Below the pieces are notes generated by a model. That model made no database searches. It was not told the DNA's origin and saw only the letters and a program-made list of their open reading frames with translations. A stretch of DNA of 64,000 bases from Candidatus Limnocylindrales bacterium (lineage in GTDB: Bacteria > Desulfobacterota > Binatia > UBA1149 > CAITLU01), in NCBI GenBank assembly GCA_035626395.1, contig DASPNR010000042.1, positions 1 to 64,000 on the forward strand, written 5' to 3'. The position numbers were made by a program, and so were the translations under genes. Of the stretch, positions 17,137 through 25,041 are shown piece after piece. Position 1 is the first letter of the stretch. Every line of letters begins with the position of its first letter.

Positions 17137-18033
17137 TCAGGGCGCGGCTTCGCGCGCCCGCCCCCGCCGCTCCCCCAGGACCATCGCCGCGACGAACGCC
17201 GCCATCAGCACCGTTCCCAGCGCCGCGCCGAAGGGCCAGTTGCGCGCGCCGCCCTTGAACTGGTTCTCGATCACGTTGCCGATCATGTCCGCGCTGCCGC
17301 CGCCAAGAATGTCGTTGACCGCGTAGAGCCCGAGTGCGGGAACGAATACGAGCAGGACGCCGGCGCCGATGCCTGGACCGGTCAGCGGCAGGATCACGCG
17401 CGCGAAAGTGCGCAGCGGCCGCGCGCCGAGGTCGAACGCGGCATCGACCAGAGCGCGGTCGAGCCTTTCCACCGACGTGTAGATCGGCAGGATCATGAAC
17501 GGCAGGAATGTGTAGACGAGGCCGACGAGTACGGCGCCCGGCGTGTAGAGCAGCTCCAGCGGTGCCTCGATGACCCCGAGCTGCACGAGAGCGGCATTGA
17601 GCACGCCTTCGCTCTTGAGGATCGTCACCCACGCATGGGTCCGGATGAGGAAACTCGTCCAGAACGGGATCATCACCAGCATGAGCAGAAGACGTTGGCG
17701 CTGCGGCGCAGCCTGCCCGATGAAGAATGCGGTGGGGTAGGCGAGGATCAGGCAGGCGAGCGTGGTCAGCCCGGCGTAGAGCACCGAGCGTGCGAGGATG
17801 CGCAGATACAGCGGACTGAAGACCGCGGCGTAGTTGTCGAGCGTGAAGCGGAAGACGACGCCGCCGAGGCTCCCGCGCTCGCAGAAGCCGTAGACGAGCA
17901 TGATGAGCGCCGGCGCAACGACGAACGCGGCGATCCACAGAAGAAGCGGGGAGACCAGCAGCCAGGCCCGCGGCCCAGGCGTGTGCTGGCGCGGGGCAGC
18001 GACGCCGGCGAAGGTCGTCAGCTCCTGCCGCAC
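17137..18033 (-). CDS. potB: Polyamine ABC transporter permease PotB
   Basis: 298 residues with about six membrane segments. The LLLMLVMIPFWTSFLIRTHAWVTIL region and the EAA-type loop DAAFDLGARPLRTFARVILPLTGPGI identify the PotB branch of binding-protein-dependent permeases. C-terminal VNDILGGGSADMIGNVIENQF is also typical. It lies 33 nt downstream of potD, so the order is potC-potD-potB, unlike the usual potABCD. Confidence 0.93.
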   Translation of the reverse strand: MRQELTTFAGVAAPRQHTPGPRAWLLVSPLLLWIAAFVVAPALIMLVYGFCERGSLGGVVFRFTLDNYAAVFSPLYLRILARSVLYAGLTTLACLILAYPTAFFIGQAAPQRQRLLLMLVMIPFWTSFLIRTHAWVTILKSEGVLNAALVQLGVIEAPLELLYTPGAVLVGLVYTFLPFMILPIYTSVERLDRALVDAAFDLGARPLRTFARVILPLTGPGIGAGVLLVFVPALGLYAVNDILGGGSADMIGNVIENQFKGGARNWPFGAALGTVLMAAFVAAMVLGERRGRAREAAP

Positions 18034-18066
18034 CTCAAGCCTCGCTGCCGCACATCGCCGGCATCT

Positions 18067-19104
18067 TCAGATGCCGGCCTTGATGTCCGTGACGAGCTCA
18101 TCGATCTGCGCGGCCATCTCGCCTATGTCGCGGAACGTCTCGAGCTTGGGATCACCGGGCGGGTAGCTCGCCGGATTGGCCCGCTGCTCCTCCGACAGAA
18201 GCTCGCGCGCCTTCAGGTTCGGGTTGGTGTACGGGAATTCGTCGGAGATGAGCTTGCCGACCTCGGGCCGCAGCGCGTAGTTCATGAACGCCATCGCGCC
18301 CTCCGGGTTGGCCGCGTCCTTCGGGATCGCCAGGCTGTCGAGAAACTGATGCGCGCCTTCGGAGGGAAGCACGTAGCGGAACTTCGGGTCCTCCTGGTAC
18401 AGCAGCGCCGCCTCGCCAGACCAGACGATTCCGAGATCGACGTCGCCGTTGAGCAGCGCGGTCTTGGGACTGTCGCCGTCGTAGACCTTCACCAGCGGCA
18501 GCCACTTCTCGAGCACCGGCCGCACCGCCGCCAGTGTCTGCGGCGTTACGTCGTTGGCTCCCTTGCCGAGCGATGCCAGCGCCCAGCTGACGATCTCACG
18601 CGTGTCGTCGACGATGACGATGCGGCCGCGATGCTTCTCCTGGAAGAGATCGCCGTAGCCGCGGATCGGCTCGCGCACCTTCTCGGTGTTGACGACGATG
18701 CCGACCGAGCCGGCCATCCACGGCACCGAGAGCTTCTGCTCCGGGTCGTGCGGCAGGTTCCTGTATTGCGCGCCGATGTTGGCGATGTTCGGCACCTTGC
18801 TCCAGTCGACCGGCAGCAGCGCGCGCTCCTTCGCCAGCGCTTCGACCACGTACTCGGACGGCTGGATGAGGTCGTACTTCTGGGCGCCCGAGACGAGCTT
18901 GGCCAGCATCTCCTCGTTGGAGGAGTAGGTCTCGTAGTTGACCCGGATCCCCGTCTCCCGCGTGAACCCGTCGATCACCGCCTGCGGCACGTATTCCGAC
19001 CACGCGAACAGATTGATCTCGCCCGTCGGCGTTCCGCCGCCAGTGCATGCCGTCATGGAGATGCACGCGGCGAGAGATGCGATGACGGCTTTTCCTCTGC
19101 TCAT
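18067..19104 (-). CDS. potD: Spermidine/putrescine-binding lipoprotein PotD
   Basis: 345 residues. The N-terminus contains a lipobox (ISMTACTGG, Cys near residue 20), so it is probably anchored in a membrane. EINLFAWSEYVPQAVIDGFTRETGIRVNYETYSSNEEMLAKL is the PotD/PotF signature start, and YDLIQPSEYVVE and VPWMAGSVGIVVN are conserved. The start overlaps the stop of potC by 4 bp (ATGA). Confidence 0.95.
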   Translation of the reverse strand: MSRGKAVIASLAACISMTACTGGGTPTGEINLFAWSEYVPQAVIDGFTRETGIRVNYETYSSNEEMLAKLVSGAQKYDLIQPSEYVVEALAKERALLPVDWSKVPNIANIGAQYRNLPHDPEQKLSVPWMAGSVGIVVNTEKVREPIRGYGDLFQEKHRGRIVIVDDTREIVSWALASLGKGANDVTPQTLAAVRPVLEKWLPLVKVYDGDSPKTALLNGDVDLGIVWSGEAALLYQEDPKFRYVLPSEGAHQFLDSLAIPKDAANPEGAMAFMNYALRPEVGKLISDEFPYTNPNLKARELLSEEQRANPASYPPGDPKLETFRDIGEMAAQIDELVTDIKAGI

Positions 19105-19904
19105 GGCTGCTCCTGGGCTCGAACGGCTCGGTCGCGGTCTCGGCGACGAAGAAGCTCGGTGGCGACAGCGAACCCGGCGGTGACGACGATGAAGACGGTG
19201 GAGATCGCGTTCAGGCTCGGATCGAGGCCCTTCCGGACGCGGCCGAAGATCTCCAGAGGCAGCGTGCGCGTTCCGGCACTGGCGGTGAAGTAGGTGACGA
19301 TCAGCTCATCGAGCGACAGCGAGAACGACATCAGCACCCCCGCGGCCAGCGCCGGCGTCAGATAGGGCAGCAGGATGCGGCGAAATGCGATCGATGGCGT
19401 GGCGCCCAGATCCAGCGCCGCTTCCTCGAGCGCGGGATCGAGACCGGCAAGACGCGCCTGCACGGCCACCAGCACGAACGGAAAACAGAAGGTGACGTGC
19501 GAGATGACGATCGTGGCGAAGCCCAGCTCGAGCCGCAGCGCCACGAACAGGATCAGCAGGCTGACGCCCATGATCACTTCCGGCACCAGCATCGGGACGT
19601 AGATGAGCGTCTGCCACAGCCGCCGGGCCGGAAAGCGGTAGCGGTAGAGCATCCACGCGCCGGCCGTGCCGAGCGCGACCGACAGCAGAGTCGAGAAGCC
19701 GGCGACGATCAGGCTGTTGACGAGCGCGCGCGCGAGCGCCGTGTCGTGCAGCAGCCCCTCGTACCAGCGCAGCGTGAAGCCCTCCCACAGGATGTTGAGC
19801 CGCGACGTGTTGAAGGAGAAAACGATGAGGATGGCGATGGGCGCGTACAGGAAGACCATCGTCGCCATGGTCCATGCGCCAAGAGCCGTCTTCACTGCTT
19901 TCAT
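19101..19904 (-). CDS. potC: Polyamine ABC transporter permease PotC
   Basis: 267 residues with about six membrane segments. FNTSRLNILWEGFTLRWYEGLLHDTALARALVNSL is the PotC N-terminal region, and EEAALDLGATPSIAFRRILLPYLTPAL is the EAA loop contacting the ATPase. First gene of the potC-potD-potB operon. Its start is 63 bp from that of the divergent potA, so both units share a regulatory region. Confidence 0.94.
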   Translation of the reverse strand: MKAVKTALGAWTMATMVFLYAPIAILIVFSFNTSRLNILWEGFTLRWYEGLLHDTALARALVNSLIVAGFSTLLSVALGTAGAWMLYRYRFPARRLWQTLIYVPMLVPEVIMGVSLLILFVALRLELGFATIVISHVTFCFPFVLVAVQARLAGLDPALEEAALDLGATPSIAFRRILLPYLTPALAAGVLMSFSLSLDELIVTYFTASAGTRTLPLEIFGRVRKGLDPSLNAISTVFIVVTAGFAVATELLRRRDRDRAVRAQEQP

Positions 19905-19967
19905 GGCCGCGCCGGCACCTTGCCACCGGCGAGGCCTTCTGCCAAAAGCGCCAAGACCTCAGCGGCC

Positions 19968-21140
19968 ATGAACGAACAGCCGCCGCCACATCGCGAGCGA
20001 CATGCGGCCATGCCCGCGAGCCCACATCACGCGCCCGCCATCTCGCTCCGCGACGTCACCAAACGCTTCGGCTCCACCACCGTCGTCCGCGACGTGACGT
20101 TCGACGTCGAGCGCGGCGAGCTCTTCTCGCTGCTGGGGCCGTCAGGCTGCGGCAAGACGACGCTGCTGCGTCTGATCGCCGGGTTCGACGACGTCAGCAG
20201 CGGCAGCGTCATGCTGGGCGGTCGCGACGTCTCCGCCGACCCGCCGTACCGCCGCGACGTCAACACGGTCTTCCAGCAGTACGCGCTCTTCCCGCACCTC
20301 GACGTGTTCGAGAACGTGGCGTTCGGCCCGCGTGCCAGAGGCATGGCCGATGCCGAAGTACGGACGCGCGTCGAGGAGATCCTTGCCGTCGTGCGAATGG
20401 CGGAGCTGGCGCGTCGGCGCCCGCATCAACTCTCGGGCGGACAGCGGCAGCGCGCGGCGCTGGCGCGCGCGCTCGTCAACCGGCCGAGCGCCCTGCTGCT
20501 GGATGAGCCGCTCGGCGCGCTCGATCTGCAGCTGCGGCAGGCCATGCAGCTCGAACTGCGGCGCATCCAGCGCGAAACCGGCATTGCCTTCCTCTTCGTC
20601 ACCCACGACCAGGAGGAGGCGATGGCACTGTCGGACCGGATGGCCGTGATGAACCAAGGTTGCATCGAACAGACCGGTACGCCGCAGGAGGTGTACGATG
20701 CGCCGGCGACGGCCTTCGCCGCGCGGTTTCTCGGGGCAGCGAATCTGCTGCCGGTGCGGGTGGTCTCCGGGGACGGTACGACGGCAATCGTGGAGCTGGA
20801 GGATGCTCTCACGATCCCGGTCAACGCGGCCGCCGAAGCGGTCGCCACGGAGGAAAGGGCGCAAGCCCGTGCGCAAGTCACCGCGTTGCTGATGGTGCGG
20901 CCGGAGCGCGTCGGCATCGCCATGACGCGTGAAGCCGTTCCCGCACGGCATTGCGCCGCGGCAGTGACGGTCACGGATACGATGTTTCAAGGCGCAGTGC
21001 TGCGCTGCGTGACTCGCGACCGTCGCGGTCGGGAGATCGTCGCCGTCCTCGGTGCGGGCGGCGATGCAAGCAAGCTGCGGCGGGGCCTGGCCGCATTCGC
21101 GCACTGGCACATCGCCGCGGCTCGACTTCTCGCGTCGTAG
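19968..21140 (+). CDS. potA: Polyamine ABC transporter ATPase PotA
   Basis: 390 residues from the ATG at 19968; a start at 20010 (MPASPHH) is also possible. Walker A is GPSGCGKTT, Q-loop FQQYALFPHLDVFENVAF, signature LSGGQRQR, Walker B LLLDEPLGALD, switch His in [10 protein letters not shown]-terminal TOBE/OB-like domain (LLMVRPERVGIA onward) is typical of PotA/MalK-type ATPases. It is divergent from potCDB rather than first in a potABCD operon. Confidence 0.95.
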   Translation: MNEQPPPHRERHAAMPASPHHAPAISLRDVTKRFGSTTVVRDVTFDVERGELFSLLGPSGCGKTTLLRLIAGFDDVSSGSVMLGGRDVSADPPYRRDVNTVFQQYALFPHLDVFENVAFGPRARGMADAEVRTRVEEILAVVRMAELARRRPHQLSGGQRQRAALARALVNRPSALLLDEPLGALDLQLRQAMQLELRRIQRETGIAFLFVTHDQEEAMALSDRMAVMNQGCIEQTGTPQEVYDAPATAFAARFLGAANLLPVRVVSGDGTTAIVELEDALTIPVNAAAEAVATEERAQARAQVTALLMVRPERVGIAMTREAVPARHCAAAVTVTDTMFQGAVLRCVTRDRRGREIVAVLGAGGDASKLRRGLAAFAHWHIAAARLLAS

Positions 21141-21255
21141 CGACCGGCGCCTCCGGCCGCGCGGCTCAGGAACCTGCGCGCTCGGCTCGATTCCATTTGC
21201 ATATACGACGACGGCTGCCGCCGCGGCTCACCAATTCGCCGCGACCGTTCGCGCG

Positions 21256-22557
21256 TCAGGGGAACTCCGGCAACGGCGTATTGCGAAACGGGGAGCGCGT
21301 CCCCGGCGGCACCAGCGGATCGTTTCCCCACTCCGGGTAGCCGTCGGTCAGAGTTTCCAGGAACGCCACCAGCGCGTCTTCTTCCGCCGGCGTCAGGCCG
21401 AGCGATCCGAGCTCGGTGACGTTGACGTTCTGCGAGATCTCGGGCGGCGGCCAGCCGGTCTTGCCGAAACCGGGACGGTTGTTGTCGGCGACCGTGCCGA
21501 GCGTGTCGCGCGTGTTGTAGAAGTGGACGATCTGCTCGAGCGTGGCGAAGACGCCGTTGTGTCCGTAGGGCGGCGTGATCGCGATGTTGCGCAGGCTCAT
21601 CACCTTGTGCTTGCCGCGCTCGAGCCCCTCCGGATCCACCTCCGCGATGTCGGCGCGGCCGCCGAGGCCCGCGTCGGGAGCGGGATCGCCTGGAATGTTC
21701 ACGTTGCGCGGAAGCCCGAGGTTGTCGTAGCGGAAGTCGGTGAAAAGCGGCGGGAACAGGCTGCCGTCGCTGGCGGTGCCGGGAGTGCTCGGATGGCAGG
21801 CCGAGCAGTTGCCCTTGCTGCCAAGCTCGAACACCTCCAGGCCTTCGGCCTCCTGCGCCGTCAGCTCGGTCATGCCCGCAAGGTAGAAGTCGAACTTGGA
21901 TGTGAAGCGCGCGAAGCGGCGGCTCTTCTCGAATGCGGCGATCGCACGTGTCATTCGATCGTAAGCGTCGTCGACGCCGCCCGGCGCGGTCGCTTCCGCC
22001 GGCGCAAGCTCCTGCTGCGGGATCGTCGAGAGGTCGATCCCGTAGACGGCCTCGAAGCGCTCCACATAGCCGTTGTTCTGCGCCAGCCGCGTGACGACGG
22101 CCCACTTGCTCGGCATCGCCATCTCGGCCGGATTCAGGAACGGCGCCGCTGCCTGCTCGGCAAGGGTGCTGGCGCGCCCGTTCCAGAACTGGCCGCCGAC
22201 GTACGTCTGCTGATCCTCGTTCCAGTGGAAGGCGGGGCTGAAGGCGGCGTAGCCGGCGCTCGGGCTGTTGAGCGTGCCAAAGCGTCCCGCCACCGAGCCC
22301 CTGGAGACTGCGCTGCCGGTTCGCACGTTGGCGCCATCCACGAACCCCGGCGCCGGCAGGCGCATGCCGTCTTCGTTGCGTACCTTGCCGAGCCGGTGAC
22401 AGCTCGCGCACGCCTGGTTGCGCCCGACCGACAGATCACGGTCCTTGTAGAGGAGGCGGCCTAGGCGCTGCTCTTCGTCCAGGCGAACGCCCGCCGCGGC
22501 CGCGGCAGGCAGAAGCAGCAGGAGAACGAGCGTGGCTGACCTGGACCGGTGAGGCAT
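21256..22557 (-). CDS. Periplasmic dihaem cytochrome c peroxidase (CcpA/MauG family)
   Basis: 433 residues with a signal peptide to about residue 22. Two haem c motifs are visible: CASCH (C50, C53, H54) and CSACH (C251, C254, H255). ITPPYGHNGVFATLEQIVHFYNTRD is the family C-terminal signature. It reduces peroxide in the periplasm or, in MauG-like members, modifies proteins; which one cannot be decided here. Haem attachment needs the cytochrome c maturation system, not present in this window. Divergent from the lipoprotein gene at 22652. Confidence 0.92.
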   Translation of the reverse strand: MPHRSRSATLVLLLLLPAAAAAGVRLDEEQRLGRLLYKDRDLSVGRNQACASCHRLGKVRNEDGMRLPAPGFVDGANVRTGSAVSRGSVAGRFGTLNSPSAGYAAFSPAFHWNEDQQTYVGGQFWNGRASTLAEQAAAPFLNPAEMAMPSKWAVVTRLAQNNGYVERFEAVYGIDLSTIPQQELAPAEATAPGGVDDAYDRMTRAIAAFEKSRRFARFTSKFDFYLAGMTELTAQEAEGLEVFELGSKGNCSACHPSTPGTASDGSLFPPLFTDFRYDNLGLPRNVNIPGDPAPDAGLGGRADIAEVDPEGLERGKHKVMSLRNIAITPPYGHNGVFATLEQIVHFYNTRDTLGTVADNNRPGFGKTGWPPPEISQNVNVTELGSLGLTPAEEDALVAFLETLTDGYPEWGNDPLVPPGTRSPFRNTPLPEFP

Positions 22558-22639
22558 GTGCGCGCTGCCGCGACACTAGCAGGCGGCCGGGCTGAAACCG
22601 AGAGGTCTGATGAACGACGCGCTCCGGCCCCACCCGTGA

Positions 22640-22645
22640 TAGTCT
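22640..22645 (+). promoter_or_regulatory. TANNNT (-10) box positioned for a leaderless transcript
   Basis: TAGTCT ends 6 nt before the ATG at 22652 and no Shine-Dalgarno sequence precedes that ATG. The spacing puts the expected transcription start at or next to the start codon. Confidence 0.5.
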
Positions 22646-22651
22646 GCGGCC

Positions 22652-23110
22652 ATGCGATGGATCGACGCATTGGCGGGTGCTGCAGCCTCGGCGTCTCTTG
22701 CTGCACTCCTCGGCTGCACGACCCCGCCCACGAGCGAACAGGCGCGCGAAGAGGCGGCAGCAATGCTCGAGCAGGCCGCAGCCGCCGTCGCCTCCGGCCT
22801 GGTCGTCTCCGAGCGCAGCGATCGCGACGAGATCGTGGATTGCGCATGGCTGCCGGGATGGCCGACATCGGAGCGTGCCTGGGAGATGTGGCGGCGGTAC
22901 GAGCTCGGCGGCGGCGACCGCGGCGCACGCGTGCAGCGTCTTCTCGATTTTGCCGCGTCCCGAAAGGGCCGCGTGATCTATCATCAGGACGACCCTCGCG
23001 GCGGACGAGGCGCACGCGTCGATATCGACGGACTCGACGTCTTCGCGACTGCGACGCAGCAGCTCGAGGTCAAGGTGCGCAGCCGTTGCTTCGTGGCGAA
23101 GTCTCCCTGA
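22652..23110 (+). CDS. Small lipoprotein of unknown function
   Basis: 152 residues. The N-terminus ends in a lipobox (AALLGCTTPP, Cys about residue 22). The mature part is helical (SEQAREEAAAMLEQAAAAVASG), then RAWEMWRRYELGGGDRGARVQRLLDFAASRKGRVIY, with two further Cys. No family recognised. There is no Shine-Dalgarno sequence; a TANNNT box 6 nt upstream suggests a leaderless mRNA. The gene ends about 110 nt before the promoter of the sulfate-operon leader. Confidence 0.65.
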   Translation: MRWIDALAGAAASASLAALLGCTTPPTSEQAREEAAAMLEQAAAAVASGLVVSERSDRDEIVDCAWLPGWPTSERAWEMWRRYELGGGDRGARVQRLLDFAASRKGRVIYHQDDPRGGRGARVDIDGLDVFATATQQLEVKVRSRCFVAKSP

Positions 23111-23219
23111 CGGACTCGTCAGCGTTGCGATGCCGCTCGCGCTCTTCGCCGGTAACGATCACCAGCCTTGGATCCACCGGCGGATCGCAGCGCGCTGGTG
23201 AAAAAAACCGAATGAATGC

Positions 23220-23248
23220 TTGACTGCCGCCACCTCGGCCGGCATAAC
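23220..23248 (+). promoter_or_regulatory. Sigma-70-type promoter of the cysteine leader / sulfate operon
   Basis: TTGACT at 23220-23225 (5 of 6 consensus), 17-nt spacer, CATAAC at 23243-23248 (4 of 6). The predicted transcription start is 23254-23257, at or next to the ATG at 23257, so the leader ORF would be translated from a leaderless mRNA. Confidence 0.7.
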
Positions 23249-23256
23249 CGCCCGCG

Positions 23257-23346
23257 ATGAAGGCGTTCGGCGCGACCGGCATGTGTTGTTGTCAGGCCCG
23301 GGGAACCTCCCGCGGTCGAGGTCGCGCTGTATCCAGGCTCTCATAA
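23257..23346 (+). CDS. Polycysteine leader peptide of the sulfate uptake operon (putative attenuator peptide)
   Basis: 29-codon ORF beginning MKAFGATGMCCCQARG and continuing in Arg/Gly/Ser-rich sequence to TAA at 23344. Codons 10-12 are three consecutive TGT Cys codons, although nearby genes use mostly TGC. No Shine-Dalgarno sequence precedes it, but a good promoter would start the transcript at its ATG. A strong terminator begins 30 nt after the stop. Leaderless polycysteine short ORFs controlling sulfur genes are known in mycobacteria; function here is inferred from architecture and from the downstream sbp-cysT-cysWA genes. An internal start at 23281 (MCCCQARG) would give the same Cys run. 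Confidence 0.72.
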   Translation: MKAFGATGMCCCQARGTSRGRGRAVSRLS

Positions 23347-23389
23347 CGAGACACTGGTTCACGCCGCGAGGCTCGAAAGGCCCGGGAGG
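23294..23389 (+). promoter_or_regulatory. Alternative RNA pairing of the attenuator (antiterminator versus protector)
   Basis: Segment 2 (CCTCCCG, 23306-23312) is complementary to CGGGAGG (23383-23389) in the left arm of the terminator, giving an antiterminator. Segment 1 (CGGG, 23299-23302) can instead pair with CCCG (23109 nt into the leader region, 23309-23312), protecting segment 2. A ribosome stalled on the Cys codons at 23284-23292 would cover segment 1 and free segment 2. AGGCCCGGG also occurs both in segment 1 and in the terminator left arm. These pairings were found by eye; energies were not computed. Confidence 0.55.
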
Positions 23390-23411
23390 ACGCATCCTCC
23401 CGGGCCTTTTT
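23377..23411 (+). terminator. Rho-independent terminator (attenuator)
   Basis: Perfect 14-bp stem, aaggcccgggagga (23377-23390) with its complement at 23395-23408, loop CGCA, then five T (23407-23411). It lies between the polycysteine ORF and the sulfate transport genes and would block the operon when it forms. It could also end transcription coming from the lipoprotein gene at 22652. Confidence 0.93.
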
Positions 23412-23482
23412 CGTTTCGGGCTTCGCATCATCGATCGGCAGCAAACGACGCGGCCAGGGCCGCCAAGAGAGAGAGAAGGAAC

Positions 23483-23770
23483 ATGATCGGCACAACCCAA
23501 CGCAGTCCCGGCACCGGCGCATCGGCACGCGACGCCGGCCGTCCGGAGCGGCCTGGCGCCGCACCGGCCGCTCGTCTGGAAGCGGCCGCCGCTGCGCGCG
23601 GCGTCGCTTTGCGCAATCGCGTAGCCGGCATTTCGCACCGCGCCACCGGCGCAACGTTCATTGGTCGTCGGACGGCCGCCGTCGCCTCCACGCTACCTTC
23701 CTATGCGGCGCTTCGCGCCTATGGCCCCATCGTCGTTTCCATGTCGATGGGCTGTCTTTGTTGTCGCTAG
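23483..23770 (+). CDS. Short ORF ending in a Cys cluster (second putative Cys leader)
   Basis: 95 codons. The ATG follows GAGAGAAGGAAC, an acceptable ribosome-binding site. The product is Ala/Arg/Gly-rich without recognisable fold and ends SMSMGCLCCR, with three TGT Cys codons in the last five sense codons. An internal ATG at 23741 would give a nonapeptide, MSMGCLCCR, resembling Cys-ending leader peptides annotated upstream of sulfur genes in actinobacteria. It lies 186 nt before sbp. Either the whole ORF or only its end may act as a second cysteine sensor. Confidence 0.5.
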   Translation: MIGTTQRSPGTGASARDAGRPERPGAAPAARLEAAAAARGVALRNRVAGISHRATGATFIGRRTAAVASTLPSYAALRAYGPIVVSMSMGCLCCR

Positions 23771-23956
23771 ACACGCTCCGCGGCCCTCGCGCCGCACAGC
23801 CACCCTATTCTTCGAAAACCTGATTTCGCGACGCCGGGCCCTCCCGGCGCCGCATGAACACCGGCCGGCGGCCTGACCCGACGGCCCAGTCAACGTCGCC
23901 GGCAGGCGCACGTCCGCAACACGTGCGTCCGCTCGGCGGCGCGAGGAGATGCAACA
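23771..23956 (+). promoter_or_regulatory. Structured leader between the second Cys ORF and sbp
   Basis: Contains a 7-bp hairpin at 23832-23849 (cgccggg/cccggcg) and another at 23907-23927 (cgcacgt/acgtgcg). Neither is followed by a T-run, so these are not classical terminators. The sbp ribosome-binding site (GAGGAG, 8-9 nt before the ATG) comes directly after the second hairpin. They could influence initiation at sbp, but I have no direct evidence. Confidence 0.35.
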
Positions 23957-25006
23957 ATGAAGCCTGTACCGTTCACGAGTAAGACGCGCGCCGTTCTCGG
24001 CCGTCATTTTGCCCTCACCGCCATCGCCGCCGGCCTCGTGCTGACCGGCGCCTCCTGGTCCTCGCTGGCGCGCGCCGAAGAGAAGGAGATGCTCAACGTC
24101 TCCTACGATCCGACGCGCGAGCTGTGGAAGGAGATCAACTCCGCGTTCATCCCGCAGGCCGAGAAGGACTTCGGCGTCACGCTCGACGTCAAGCAGTCCC
24201 ACGGCGGCTCCTCCTCGCAGGCGCGCGCCGTCAACGACGGCCTCGGCGCCGACGTGGTCACGCTGGCGATGTGGCCGGACACCGATGCGATCCGCAGGAC
24301 CGGCCTCATCGACGCCGGCTGGGAGAACGAGTTCCCGCATCGCTCGCTGCCGTACGTGTCGACGATCGTGTTCGTGGTGCGCAAGGGCAACCCCAAGGGC
24401 ATCAAGGACTGGAACGACATCGTTCAGCCCGGCGTGGAGATCATCACGCCCAACCCCAAGACCTCCGGCAACGGAAAGCTGAGCTTCCTGGCCGCCTGGG
24501 GCGCGGTGATCAAGCGCGGCGGAAGCGAGGACGACGCCAAGACGTTCGTGACCAGGCTCTACAAGCAGGCGCCGGTGCTCGACACCGGTGCGCGCGGCGC
24601 GACGACGACGTTCGCGCAGAAGGGCATCGGCGACGTGCAGCTGGCGTGGGAGAACGAGGCGTACCTGGCCACGGAAGAGTCCGGAGGCGAGCTCGAGATC
24701 GTCTATCCGTCGATCAGCATACTCGCGGAGCCGCACGTGGCGGTGGTGGATCGCAACGCCGACCGCCACGGCACGCGCAAGATTGCCGAGGCCTACCTGG
24801 GCTTTCTCTACACGCCGCGTGGCCAGGAGATCATCGCCAGGCACCACTACCGTCCGACCACGGAAGGTGCGGCGGCGCTGGCGGCGAAGTTTCCGCCGGT
24901 CTCGCTCTTTCCGGTGACCGACATCGTCGAGAGCTTCGATGCGGCCAACGACAAGTTCTTCAACGAAGGCAAGATCTTCGACCAGATCTACACGAGCGGC
25001 CGCTGA
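23957..25006 (+). CDS. sbp: Periplasmic sulfate-binding protein
   Basis: 349 residues with a signal peptide cleaving near LARAEE (about residue 36). Family signatures are LNVSYDPTRELWKEINSAF, QSHGGSSSQARAVNDGLGADVVTLA, and PNPKTSGNGKLSFLAAWG, which includes the sulfate/thiosulfate-binding loop. The C-terminus YHYRP-type segment (HHYRPTTEGAA) and FPVTDI are also typical. First structural gene of the sulfate uptake operon. It binds sulfate (possibly thiosulfate) for the CysTWA transporter. sbp and cysP cannot be separated reliably by eye. Confidence 0.95.
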   Translation: MKPVPFTSKTRAVLGRHFALTAIAAGLVLTGASWSSLARAEEKEMLNVSYDPTRELWKEINSAFIPQAEKDFGVTLDVKQSHGGSSSQARAVNDGLGADVVTLAMWPDTDAIRRTGLIDAGWENEFPHRSLPYVSTIVFVVRKGNPKGIKDWNDIVQPGVEIITPNPKTSGNGKLSFLAAWGAVIKRGGSEDDAKTFVTRLYKQAPVLDTGARGATTTFAQKGIGDVQLAWENEAYLATEESGGELEIVYPSISILAEPHVAVVDRNADRHGTRKIAEAYLGFLYTPRGQEIIARHHYRPTTEGAAALAAKFPPVSLFPVTDIVESFDAANDKFFNEGKIFDQIYTSGR

Positions 25007-25041
25007 AGGTTTCGAACCACTCGGATCGTTGGAGGAGCACC

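Noticed and set aside
23377-23411. Reading the terminator only as the end of the lipoprotein gene at 22652
   Set aside because: Possible, but a good promoter and a polycysteine ORF lie between the lipoprotein stop and the hairpin, and a complementary segment lies inside that ORF. The attenuator reading explains more of the sequence.
23428-23691. Minus-strand frame opposite the second Cys ORF ending in a hydrophobic stretch
   Set aside because: No ribosome-binding site, the hydrophobic part is at the wrong end for a signal, and composition is like other shadows.
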